Made by a program: the position numbers and the translations under genes. Shown in pieces: positions 44,052-54,300 of a DNA stretch of 64,000 bases (its first letter is position 1; every line of letters starts with the position of its first letter). The notes under the pieces are model-generated. The model saw only the letters and a program-made list of their open reading frames with translations, was not told where the DNA came from and did not search any database. The DNA comes from Hemileia vastatrix (Eukaryota > Basidiomycota > Pucciniomycetes > Pucciniales > Zaghouaniaceae), in assembly GCA_030280995.1 (NCBI GenBank), contig JASXTE010000002.1:23194183-23258182 (forward strand). The letters run 5' to 3'.

Positions 44052-45113
44052 TATTATGTATATTAAGGTCTATAAGTGGGTTTTAACCTCTTAATAGCTT
44101 ATAAAATTTATTTTTCTGCTTATTTTAGGTGATATGGACATATTCAGTGGACTCACAATGCCTAAATAAGCATATAAAACTTTTCCAGTTGCATATATCC
44201 AGTTTGGACAACTTAATCTGATTCCTTTGGTGGATTTTCACAGATTTATTGGTTGGAATATGATTACTGGGTTAATATGGATGCTTGGGGATGTTATTGG
44301 TGGCTTGGGAAGTTAATTTTGTTCTTTGGGTTTCATTAAATATTCTTTGGATGAGTTATTTTACCTATTTCTGTATAGTATCTGCTTTTATCTGTTTATT
44401 CTACTTATGGTATGGGTCTGTGGTATCATAAATTGTGATGGAGTGTCCTTAATGGAGGTCTGGGTGTTTAATCAGCTTGAAGTAGACACCATGGGGAGGT
44501 GGTGGGCCCTCACAGTGATTTAATTTCTGGGAGTAGCAGTGACATCATCTTGATTGAAGGTCTGTGCACTCCAGTGTATTTTGGTAGCGGTAAGGGAGGA
44601 TTTGACAGGTTATTAGACATCACTTACTTACTAAAAATCAAATAAACACTATTAAAAAATCATCATCATATATTAATATATTATAAAGCATTAATAAATT
44701 TATATTATCTTTATATAAGCTATAAATATATTTTATTTATCTATTTTCCACCACTAGCACACATAAAATTCAAGTATTAGGGGGTGTCAGTTCTGGCAAA
44801 TCTGCACTTAACTTAAGTGCAGATTTCAAACCACATCAACACTTAAATTTTGCAAAAAAGTCACTCATTTCAAAAAAGGGTGTCAGTTATGACCTCAAAT
44901 CAGCACTTTTTTCATGTTTTTTTTCACAACCACATTTTGGCCACAAAACATCCCTGTCACATGTGACACACTGACCTTCCTCGCTACCTACCCATCAATC
45001 CTTGGCACACACCCCTTCCTGACATTTTCAATATTTTGACCAGGCATGTTTACATTCTTTTTTACTTATTTCTTCTACCTCTTAATCTTTTTTCTTGTTA
45101 TGTGCCAGTTTCA

Positions 45114-46376
45114 TAATGCCTCCCAGACATTCCAAATCTCAAAAGGTAACTTAAAAATCTGCTTCGTCACAAAAGTCTCCTCGTAAAGCAAGCCCTACAC
45201 CTGAAAAATCAAAGTAAGGTTCAGATCAGCTTAAAAAGGATGATTATATTATCATAATCAACTTCCTTAAAATAAAATCAAATTTTGAAGCATGTTTTGG
45301 ATGTGAAAAGTCCGCTTGCATTGGACATCCACCTTCTTCAAAGGTTAATGGCTACTTATTGATGGCCAATGAAGTAAGGAAGAAAACAAGGGGGAGAATC
45401 AATATCAATCCTAAACAAATGAAGGAGAGATTTAAGAGTTACCAATCAAAATATAAAAAGGCTCATCATGCTTCAAATGAAACTGGCTTTGGTATTGACG
45501 ATGATGATTTGGAGATTGGAATTACTACTGTTTCCAAAAAGCTCAATGTCATGTGTCCTTTCTATAAAGAAATGGATAATCTTTTTGGCTCCCGAGTTGA
45601 TGTAAAACCTTGGTCTCAACACAATACTACTAAGAATATAACCTCTGGATCTCAGCCATCAATTAATCCTCCTGAAATACCTGTACATCAACAGGATCAA
45701 TTCCCTCCACCTTCTAACCATAGTTCAGCTGAAGATGATCCCAACTATCAAGCAGAACAATTATATTGCAGCAGATCTGAATCCTCAGAGGCCCAAAATT
45801 TAAATGTATGTTTACTTTTTGTTTTTTCTTCAATTCTTCTCTGAATTTCTCTTTCTTTCTAGTCTCCTCCTACTCAAACTCAATCTCCATTAAATAATCT
45901 CAATTCTGGAAATGTGAATCCCACTTTAGAAGCTGCTTTGTATGAACTTCCTGAAGCCTCTTGTTCAAAATCAAAACTAAAGCTTCGAGCCTCAACTTCA
46001 ATGAGCTTGAACCATCTATTAAAATGTGGTAATTCTTCAACAAGCTCTTTTCGCTCCCTTGAGGATTATTTTGAAAAAAAAGATATAAGTAAGATTCATT
46101 TACTGTATATCTTAATCATTAACTCATTTATTTATTTATTTCAATTTAATTTTCTCAGCAAAATCAACTATTGCAAAAAATTCCCTTGACTTTGAGAAGA
46201 TGAAGTTTGATCATATGCTAAGAAAGATCAGCAAGCCTTAGATTTTGAAGAAAAAAAATTTGAGGCAGAGCAGATGGAAAGAGTAAATGACCGTCAATTT
46301 CAAAGAGAAATGGCTACTTTTGAATTGGAAAAACAAGAGAGTTTTAAAAAAAAGATTTCATCATGGAATGTGTAAA
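45114..46376 (+). pseudogene. Myb/SANT-like coiled-coil protein, pseudogene (A4)
   Basis: Start MPPRHSKSQKVT, then TAA (CAA in A1), and a second stop at AAAGTAAGG near 45215. After that the DNA-binding block is open: LKKDDYIIIINFLKIKSNFE, LLMANEVRKKTRGRI, MKERFKSYQSKYKKAH. Intron 45806-45862, exon to 46088, intron 46089-46158, then the coiled-coil exon, with a one-base loss near 46222 (CTAAGAAAG where A0 has CTAAGGAAAG). Same architecture as the intact family B protein. Confidence 0.8.
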
Positions 46377-46653
46377 AAATTGCCAATCTTATATTGAAGT
46401 AAAGGGTGAAAGTCATCAAAATTTAATATAATTACATAAATTAATTAATATATAAATAAGATATGTCAAATTTACTACTTATAAAGTAATGACAATTCCT
46501 CATGCCAAACTGTAGATCAAGTCTAGAAACTAGGTTTGGGACTTTCCACAGGTATAGGCTAGAAGAACCTCATGAAACAAATTAATGTTATCATGACTAC
46601 CTTTTATACAACACAAGGTCATTGGCCCATTACTTTAATTTCATAAATTGAAA

Positions 46654-46914
46654 CACTACGCAATATAGGGGGTGGACTTGCTAGCAAGTCCTCAACCTGA
46701 ACTCAGATGGAACTCAGATGGAACTCAGACTGAACTCATACTGAACCCATACTGAACTCTACTTGAACACCCACCTAAAACTGTTCTTCTGAGTGGTGTT
46801 CATTCCTGATTGTATGGCTCCTTTATCAATAGCTCAATGTGTGTTCAATCTATGGTGAGTTTGGGTCCAAGGTTGCGGACTTGCTAGCAAGTCCGCCCCC
46901 CATATTGTGTGGTG
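46654..46914. mobile_element. MITE D, full-length copy (261 bp)
   Basis: Terminal inverted repeats CACTACGCAATATAGGGGG and CCCCCCATATTGTGTGGTG, each immediately followed inward by the perfect 18-bp palindrome GGACTTGCTAGCAAGTCC. The interior has short direct repeats of 'GAACTCAGATG'/'GAACTCATACT'. AAA flanks both sides; removing the element restores ATTGAAATATCAT, as in the uninterrupted A0 sequence near 6740. Non-coding. Confidence 0.88.
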
Positions 46915-46970
46915 AAATATCATATTTATTTATTAAATATTTATGGAAGAATATTAAATATTTGGTGACT

Positions 46971-47370
46971 CTACAAATCCCCATACTTTTTAGATCTACC
47001 TAAAGAATTTTTAAATTTATTACCTTTTTCATCTTTTTTTAACTTTTTTATTCTTTGGATTAACTTTTGACTGATCTGGAAAGAGCAACTGAAATGTGTG
47101 AAGTCTTGACAAGATTCCAAACCTGGAGGAGCCTTTGTGGTTTGGTGATTATTGTAAGAAGAATTCCAAACTGTTTCGATGATTCCATTTCCTAATCCAA
47201 AATCGATTATACATCTATGATCCGGGAAATATAATACATGTCCTTTAATTTTTGCAGGTGACAGAATAGTTTGTCCAGTGATAGAATTAATATATGTGAA
47301 AATTCCATAAGTGAGGTAATTGGCATCATTTGAGTTGGTGTGAATTTGGTTATGAAATCCAGAATGATTG
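46971..47370 (-). pseudogene. Tet/JBP-like dioxygenase, C-terminal remnant (A4)
   Basis: Begins abruptly at the metal motif (HSGFHNQIHTNSNDAN, with the H-x-D Asp changed to Asn as read) directly against the polypurine tract, so the first half is deleted. Continues through GHVLYFPDHRCIIDFGLGNG and NNHQTTKAPPG to KKYGDL-stop at 46971. Confidence 0.8.
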
Positions 47371-47660
47371 AAGGGGGGTTGGAGGGGGTGATTAGGAGAG
47401 TTTGGAGGGGGGATTCAGGGGTTTTGGAGGGGGGTTGGAGAGGAATGAGGGGAAGAAATGAGGACACCAACAAGGGGGAGAAAGGGAGAGATGAGACCAA
47501 AGAGGGAGAAAAGGGAGGTTAGAGTGAGCCAAGGATGGGGGAATAAGGCAGCCAAATGGGGGAAACGGGGGAAGTATCCATTCCAAGGAGAGGGTAAAGG
47601 TGGGAAAAAGACCAGGCCAAGGGGGGATAAAGAATAGGATAAATGAGAGAAAAGAGGGAG
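47371..47660. repeat. Polypurine arm of the hairpin region (A4)
   Basis: Nearly pure G/A stretch with units such as 'GGAGGGGGGATTCAGGGG' and then AG-repeats. Only one arm remains; the palindromic core and the pyrimidine arm were lost together with the dioxygenase 5' half. A single deletion spanning both would explain this. Confidence 0.65.
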
Positions 47661-48104
47661 AGAGAGAGAGAGAAAAAAAAGGATAATTTTACCTATAAAT
47701 TTAAAAGAAACCACTTACAAAAAAAAACAAAAAAAAACCCCCAAAAAACCAAAAAAAAATAATTAGCAAAAAATCAAGTAAAAAATATAAAATGACTTAC
47801 CTGGAGAGATGAGTTGAGAAAAAAAAATATAAGTGAAATTGTTTGAGTGATGTAGGAAGAGAGGAGAAAACGGATATGAGTGAAGAAAAAAAAGAGAGTG
47901 ACTGAAAAAATATGTGTTGTCTGAAAATATGCGATTTCATGTTGAGTTGATGAAAGAAAACACAGAGAGATAAAAAAAATAAGACTTTAACAGCAAATTC
48001 AAAAACCAAAAAAATATGCAAAAAAATTTACCATTCTCAGTGAATAACACATGCAAATTGATCATTTGAAGAGAATGAAGAATTAAAATTAAAATTGCGT
48101 TGAA

Positions 48105-49354
48105 AAATGTTGGAGTGTTATTGGAAGAATTTTTGCCCTTATACTAGTTGATTGAGAAATAGAAGTGTTGGATATAGTTGGAGGTGAATCAACTTGTTCA
48201 TCTTCATAAAGCTCTAACTATTGATCTTTGAGGTCAGCAAGTAGGTTATGAAGTATAGTGCAACACAGAATCCAGTTGATCACCGCCTCCATTTCAGATT
48301 TATTTCTAAGAGGACTTCTTAATTCCCTTAAACTAGAAAAACGGCCTTTCAAGATTCCAATAGAATGTTCAATACGGACTCTTGACTTTGCCAAATGATT
48401 GTTGAACTTGGCATTTTGACTGTCTTCTGAAGCTGCTCCCCGAAAAGCAGGAAGTACATACTTTTCATTCACATAAGCAGAATCTGCAAGAAGATACTGA
48501 TCTTCATCAAAGAATTTTTCAGGTTCATTTGAAATTTGCATTCTTTGGAAGACGTAGGAGTCATGACATGAGCCAGGATAGCCAGGAAAGAATGATATAA
48601 ATTTTTTGTTTATGTCACATAAAAGCTGAACAGAAATTGAATATCTATAAAGAAGATATATTTGTTTGTGTTAGTTTCAAAGAGAATGAAAGGAGTTAAA
48701 AATAATCTACCTCTTTTTACGGTCAAAGTAATTGTTTCCACCTTGTGCAGGTTTCTGGCTCAAAGGAATAGTAGTACCATCAACAAAACCAATACATCCT
48801 GGGAAGCCCTCTGCTTGCATAACCTGAGATGATTCAAGTCGTTCTTCTTTTGTTGGTCAGGTGAGAAGTTGAAATTCAAAGGAGTTGATGGCAGTGATAC
48901 AGCGTTTGGTATAAGTGTTAACTGAACCATACCCTAAATCAAAGACATTTTCTAAACGTTTCAAAGAGGCTCCATTACCATTTGAACCCAAACAACATAG
49001 TGTGATGGCCAGTTGAATTGAACGATTTTGTTGTTCTTTTTGAGAATTATTGTGAAATATGGGATGATCCTGAATAATATCAAGCAATTTAAGGAAACAT
49101 TCCTGAGAAGTCCTGAACAGCTGTCTAAAACTGGGTGTAGATAGGTTAAGAAGTGTTTGGATGGTGTACTTGGGGGTATGAAGCACTTGAGGCTTTCTGG
49201 GAAGAAGGTAACGTTTTGTGGCCATTTTTGATAAAAAGACAAAATCTTCTTCTAGATCAGAATCAGAATCGGAATCAGAGTCCAAGAGCATTTCAAGAGC
49301 CATGAAAGTCATTGCTTTATGTAAGTTATCACGATTTGAAAGTGAGGAAGGCAT
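48105..49354 (-). pseudogene. PIF/Harbinger DDE_4 transposase, near-intact pseudogene (A4)
   Basis: Full length, both exons and intron, very close to the intact A1 copy. Two nonsense codons, both at Trp: TGG to TGA after SFEFQLLT (near 48857) and TGG to TAG in LKDQW (near 48217). Catalytic motifs are present: GFVDGTTIPLSQKPAQ, QYLLADSAYVNEKY, RVRIEHSIGILKGRF. It starts MPSSLSNRDNLHKAMTF at 49354. Confidence 0.88.
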
Positions 49355-49783
49355 GACTCTTATATGATATGATATGAAAATGTAAATGATGTACGATATT
49401 TTGAGTTATGAAGTGTTATGCTGTGCAGTGCTGCGTATAAATGGGATGATGCTGACAAATCAGTGAAATGGGACTTGATGGTGAAATCAGCACTTTTGGT
49501 TGTGAAAGTGCGGATTTGAGTGAAATAAGTGACTTATTTCATTTTGAAATCCACCAGTATTGGGGCTAGTGTGTTTTGGAAATTGGCACTTATTTAAGTG
49601 CGGATTTGGTCAAATTTAAGTGTGGATTTTCCAGAACTGACACCCCCTATTGTGAGTTTATATTTAGAATAACTATTTAATTAGTGTTCCCCTGTGTTTT
49701 AATCACTAAATCATTTATCAATAAGTAGTAGTACCATTAATAATTACTATTACATTATAATTAAACACTAGCATACACTGACA

Positions 49784-50819
49784 CTACTCTTCATCCCTCC
49801 TTTCCCCTATTTCACTTTTTGAGGTTCCATGTCATAAAAACACATTCATTTCACATTATTTGTGTATTTCATTTACACCATATTAAATTTCCCCCAAATT
49901 CTGATGTCAATCTATCTCACTCTTTTTTTCCTACTTTTCAATAAAGCTAAGTTTCATATCCTTTTTCTCATTCTTATATGACATCTATTTCTTTCTATAA
50001 AAACTTTATACTAAAAAGTTTGTAGAAATTTTGTTTAAATAACTGTGGACTTATTAAACTCCTCTTGTTTTCATTTACATTACCACTTCTCAAGTTTTTG
50101 CAAAATTTTCAAAATCAGACTAAGAATTGGGATAAGGTTTATTCAAATCTAATGTCCTTTTTAATGAAAATTCTCGTGAAGGCTACCTTTAATTTCCCAA
50201 AAAAACAGATTTGAGTTTGGTTTGGTGGTTTCTGAAATATTGACCTTTAAAGTTGAGTCTTTTTTTCCCAATTTGAATTTTTTTATTTCAGGTTTTAATT
50301 AAAAAATTAGGGTTAGGTTTAATTCAAACACATTTCCTTTAAGTAAAAGTTCTCCTGAATACTATCTTGAGTTTTCCACAAATGGGTTTGAATTTAGTTC
50401 AGTGGTTGCTAAGATTTTGATCTTTAAAGTTGTGCCTTTTTTTCCAAATTACACTTAATTTATTTCATGTTTTTATATTGAATAATTAGAGAATAAGATT
50501 CTTAAACTCTTATCTGATATTTATCTAGGATTTTATCTCCCTCTTTTTTGTGTTTTCATAATCACTTTTATTGTTTTTGTGCAAAAAAAAAAATAGAATT
50601 AGGGTTAGTTTTATTTGGATCTAATTTTCTTTTAGTTGAAGTTTCTTCTGAAGCCTATCTTTCATTTTAAATCAACATATTTGAATTTTTCTTAATGGTT
50701 TCTAAGATATTAATCTTTAAAGTTGAGCCTTTTTTTCCAAATTTTACTCAATTTATTTTATGTTTTCATATTGCATAATTAGAGAATAAGGCTTCTGGAA
50801 CACTTATCTGATGGTTATC
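49784..50819. other. Leader/intron-like DNA of element F with three ~170-bp repeats
   Basis: Continues the transposase 3' flank of F after the LTR. Three diverged units at about 50125-50270, 50300-50450 and 50595-50740, of the type '(A)TTAGGGTTAGGTTTA... TTTGAATTT.. GTGGTTGCTGAGATATTGA.. AAAGTTGAGCC'. Two such units occur in A2, A3 and A5. No open gene. Confidence 0.55.
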
Positions 50820-51366
50820 TAGGCTCTAATATCCTAAAGCTTTGAATCACTCAATTATTTCTTTGAAAATTTATACAAAAAAATTTATATTTGTGCATTT
50901 AAATCTAATTATAAACTTGTAAAGAAAGCTGGACTTCCCAATTGGAAAGATATGGAATGGGTTGAATTCAGTAAAAATTATATCTTTTACTCTAATAATA
51001 TCAGCTAAAATGGAGGACTTCATAGCCTGAGAAATATTGACAAAACCAATTCTAATATGCTTAATTTTTGGCTTTTTTGTTATATCAATCCTATTTCTGG
51101 AAGACTGATGCCTTCACCTAGAAACATTAAAGGCCATGGACTATCATTTCTGGATCATAAAGTATCATGGACTTTGGTTTAGGAAACATGATTATGAATG
51201 CAATTCAGAATTCACTAAGAGATAATCATCAAAATACTAAGGCACTTCATGGATTGGAATCTTTAAAAACATTTACTCATTTTAGATTTTCTTCTCAGAT
51301 CAATCAAAGTTTGATAAACTGGGTAAGGAAAGTAAGGGGTGAAGGGTCAATGGCTACTAAAACATA
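50820..51366 (+). pseudogene. Tet/JBP-like dioxygenase, heavily decayed (F)
   Basis: Recognisable motifs in shifting frames: GLPNWKDMEWVEFSKNYI, then FCYINPISGRLMPSPRNIKGHG, MDFGLGNMIMNAIQNS, and DNHQNTKALHGLES with the distal His. The H-x-D region is changed (SLRNIDKTNSN). Several stops and frameshifts. The oldest dioxygenase copy seen. Confidence 0.75.
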
Positions 51367-52059
51367 AGCAAGGGTTCTAAAAATGGTAATTAAAGCATTT
51401 AAATTTTTTTATTTTTTTTTCTTAAATATTTAATTTGTCAGTTGCTAAAGATAATCAATCAACTTTAAATATTTTACCATTGATCCCTAGTTCTGTGTAA
51501 AGGTGTTCATTCAATTATATTCAATGATTGAGTACATAATACCATTATTTTCAAGTGCTTTCTTCAACTATGCTCATGGAATGATTGGCAGATATCAATT
51601 GGAATTCTTTTACTTGGTTGACTATCTTTTTTAATCTATTTAATTATTTATTTATGAAATTAAAATGAAAATTTGTAATCCTTACCTCCTCCAAGAGTAA
51701 ATATAAAGGGGGGTTATTTCCAAATTTTCAAATAAGATGAGTGATTTTTCTAACTTGAAACAAATTTAGGATGAAATATGAATGAAGTAAAAAAATAATC
51801 ATCAAAAATTTTCAACTAAGCAGTTAATTTCCTTAAAAGACTTATTTACTTTTACACATTCTATCAAGAACACTTTCAAAAAAAATTGGAATGAAATATG
51901 AATAAAATAAAATAAACTAGTCATCATAAGTTTTCATTAAGAATTTAATTTCCTCAACATATTTCTTAGATTTAACACATTCTATCAAGAAAACTTTCTA
52001 AAAAAATTGGAATGAAATATGAACAAAATAAAATAAACTAGTCATCATAAAGTTTCATT
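51367..52059. other. Spacer between convergent remnants in F
   Basis: AT-rich; a partial relative of the hairpin-repeat sequence near 51690-51740 (GGGGGGTTATTTCCAAATTTTC). Three similar ~95-bp units lie around 51880-52110 ('TCATCATAAGTTTCATTAAG' type). No gene. Confidence 0.45.
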
Positions 52060-53337
52060 AAGAATTCAATTTCCTCAACATATTTATTAGCTTTAACATA
52101 TTCTATCAAGAAAACTTTCCTTTTTGAACCAAAATCAAGATTATACTTGAGTTTCATCTAATACAATAGGAAATTGTACTTAATAGCCTTCTTATCTTTC
52201 TTTATCTAAAACTTCTTCTCCTCCTAGTCTTGTTCACTCTCTTCCCTCCAAAAAGAGAGATCAAATTTCTTCTCCAATTCTTGTTTCCTATCATCCCTTT
52301 GTAAAGAAAGCTTTTAATGTTGCTTTTGAAAGCTAAAATTATCTCTTTGAAATCCAACTTTACCTAGAGCAAAAATTAATATTAACAAAAGAAAAAAAAG
52401 CTCACAAAATTATTAGGAGGTATGCTATCACTTACCAGAATCACATTTCTCCAAACAATCATCAATGGAAGAAAAAGTGGTTTGGGAAGAACTATCTCTG
52501 TTTTTTTATCTTTTACAGTTGAAATTCAGAGTATCTGATTGTCTTTGCTTTTTTTGGAGGTAACACTTTCCTCATCATAATCTATGCTAGCTTCAGACCT
52601 GCTTGCTTGAGGATCCTGGTTTTTTCATTGGCATTTTTAGAAATAAAAAAATAGATGTAAATAAAAAATAATAAAACAACTAGACAAGAAATAAAAGCTC
52701 ACCTGAGTGAGATGAGATTGGTTTATATTTCAATAAGGAACTATTGAATTAATATCTTGATGGGAGGCTTGAGTAGAAGGAGAGAAACGAAAAAGATTTC
52801 TTTTGATATCAAGTTTGGAGATTTCATCTTCTCCATCCAACATGTTTGTAGGAAGAAAATTGGCTCTCTCTCTAAATATGGAATCCATATCTTTATTGTA
52901 ATGACATAAAGAATCAAGTTTACCATCTATACATTTTATTCCCATACTGATATCAAGGTCAGTAATACCAAAACCAGTAGAATATGAAAGAGTCTTAGCT
53001 TTCTTGTATTTGGCTGGATAGTGCTTGAAGTATTCAGGAATCTGCTTAGTCAAATTATCAATCCTTCTCTTTGTCTTATTTTATAATTCATTAGCCATTA
53101 GAAGATATCCATTGAATTTTGATGCAAGGGGAAATCCTCCTTTAGTTACATTCTCATTACCAAAACAAGAATCATAATTAGTTTTAATTTTCAGCCAGTT
53201 GATAATTATGAGATGATCATCTTTTTTTAGTTGAAGAGTCATTGATTTCTCAGCTGATCAGGGGAAAGAGGGAGTGATAGGATTTGAACAACAAATGGGG
53301 GAGGCTGCCTTTGAGATGATCTATGATGATGCGGCAT
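52060..53337 (-). pseudogene. Myb/SANT-like coiled-coil protein, pseudogene (F)
   Basis: Start MPHHHRSSQRQPPPFVV at 53337, then LKKDDHLIIINWLKIKTNYD, IPEYFKHYPAKYKKAK, and ITDLDISMGIKCIDGKLDSL, a decayed match to the family B protein. Stops near 53255 and 53082. The coiled-coil exon is at about 52370-52070. The end of the element lies about 300 bp further right. Confidence 0.75.
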
Positions 53338-53639
53338 ATTAAGATATTTGAAGATGAAAAGTAGAAAAAACAAACAGATGAGATGGGGAGGGGTTCTTAA
53401 TGGATAGAATGATAGGATGGGAGTAGGAAGCAAGGAAGGGAGGCTGGAAAATCCAGAAAATTGTTCAAGATGTGGTAATGAAAATTGAGGATAAAAATTC
53501 TAGATGGAGGTTGACATTGATTCATGAAAGGTCTAATAACACAATTATTAGCAAAAAGAATTGCAAAAGATAATTGGGGTATAATGATTTTTATCTGAAA
53601 TTGATTTAATTTCCAATACCTTAAAATTGATACCCCATA

Positions 53640-54105
53640 ATATTTATTTTTGGTCAAAAAAAATGACACATTTTTAAGATTTTTTGCTATGTGAATGGGT
53701 CACTATACTGGAAATTCACAAAAATTAGCAGAATAGGTTAAAAAAAATCTAAATTTTTTGACCTAAAAATATATTTTTTTAATCATTTATTTTTTCCCAT
53801 GTGACTATATTTTACTTTCACTCTCTAATGGCCCTATATCACTTTCCTACTATCACTAGTTTTAAAGTTTCAATTCTCAATTTCTAATGTAATTTAATGC
53901 TGCAGAAAAACTACTCAATAAGGGGTATCCAACCTTACCAATCATGCCTAGAGTGTTTTATTTAAAAATTTTCCACACAAGCAGTTGATGAAACATAACT
54001 GATTTGGTACATGGGGTCTCAAATATAGGGTCAAATATGTCCTAATTTTTTACAATTTTATCAACCAAAATTCAGTTCACCAATACCCACATCCTCCAAC
54101 TTAAT
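53640..54105. other. AT-rich stretch, no gene seen
   Basis: Nothing recognised. A GGGGTATCCAACCTTACC string at about 53933 vaguely recalls element ends but has no partner. Confidence 0.35.
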
Positions 54106-54300
54106 CACCACCTAAAATTTGGGGGGGGACTTGCTAGCAAGTCCTCAAATTGAAGTCAGATAGGACTCAGATGGAAGGAAGAAGGATCTCATGCTGAACT
54201 CTTCTTTAACAACAGCTTGAACTGTTGATTAATGATAAATGAGTCTTTACTGAAATAATTGTGAAACTTAAATGAACTCTGATTAGAAATTACAGTAAGA
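54106..54300. mobile_element. MITE D copy with one clear end
   Basis: Left end CACCACCTAAAATTTGGGGG followed by GGACTTGCTAGCAAGTCC and then 'GATAGGACTCAGATGG', as in the full copy. The right terminus is not recognisable; its end is approximate. Confidence 0.65.

Larger units (their letters stand above)
44780..49647 (-). mobile_element. Element A4, family A Harbinger with all three genes (decayed)
   Basis: Left end TAGGGGGTGTCAGTTCTGG (44778), right end TCCAGAACTGACACCCCCTA. Order is Myb-like(+), MITE D, dioxygenase remnant(-), polypurine arm, transposase(-). The LTR target CAAGTATTGTG is split as CAAGTAT-element-TTGTG, the very same point used by A2 in LTR1 but with the element in the opposite orientation relative to the LTR. 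Confidence 0.88.
41362..49783 (+). mobile_element. Solo LTR (LTR2) of the gypsy family, plus orientation, with nested A5 and A4
   Basis: Left end TTTCAGCCTAGG (TG start mutated to TT) and right end CATACACTGACA, flanked by CTAAT/CTACT. Joining the flanks restores the transposase 3' flank seen uninterrupted in A3 (CTCCATCACCCTACTCTTCATCC). LTR pieces: 41362-41725, 44052-44777 and 49650-49783. About 45 bp (TATTATGTATATT..CTCTTAATA) occurs twice, at 41690-41730 and 44052-44095, so the junction with A5 was rearranged. Confidence 0.8.
40242..53636 (+). mobile_element. Element F, old family B Harbinger interrupted by LTR2
   Basis: Left end TAGGGGGTATCAATTCTCAG (40240) with the subterminal hairpin region (..CCACTAGCCCCAGAGCTAGTGG.., about 40330). 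Right end AAAATTGATACCCCATA (about 53623-53639). Gene order matches B: transposase remnant(+), dioxygenase remnant(+), Myb-like remnant(-). Solo LTR2 with its own nested elements inserted at 41361. All genes are decayed. It is one of the older layers. Confidence 0.8.

Noticed and set aside
53933..53955. GGGGTATCCAACCTTACC as a Harbinger end
   Set aside because: No matching inverted partner and no element body could be found.
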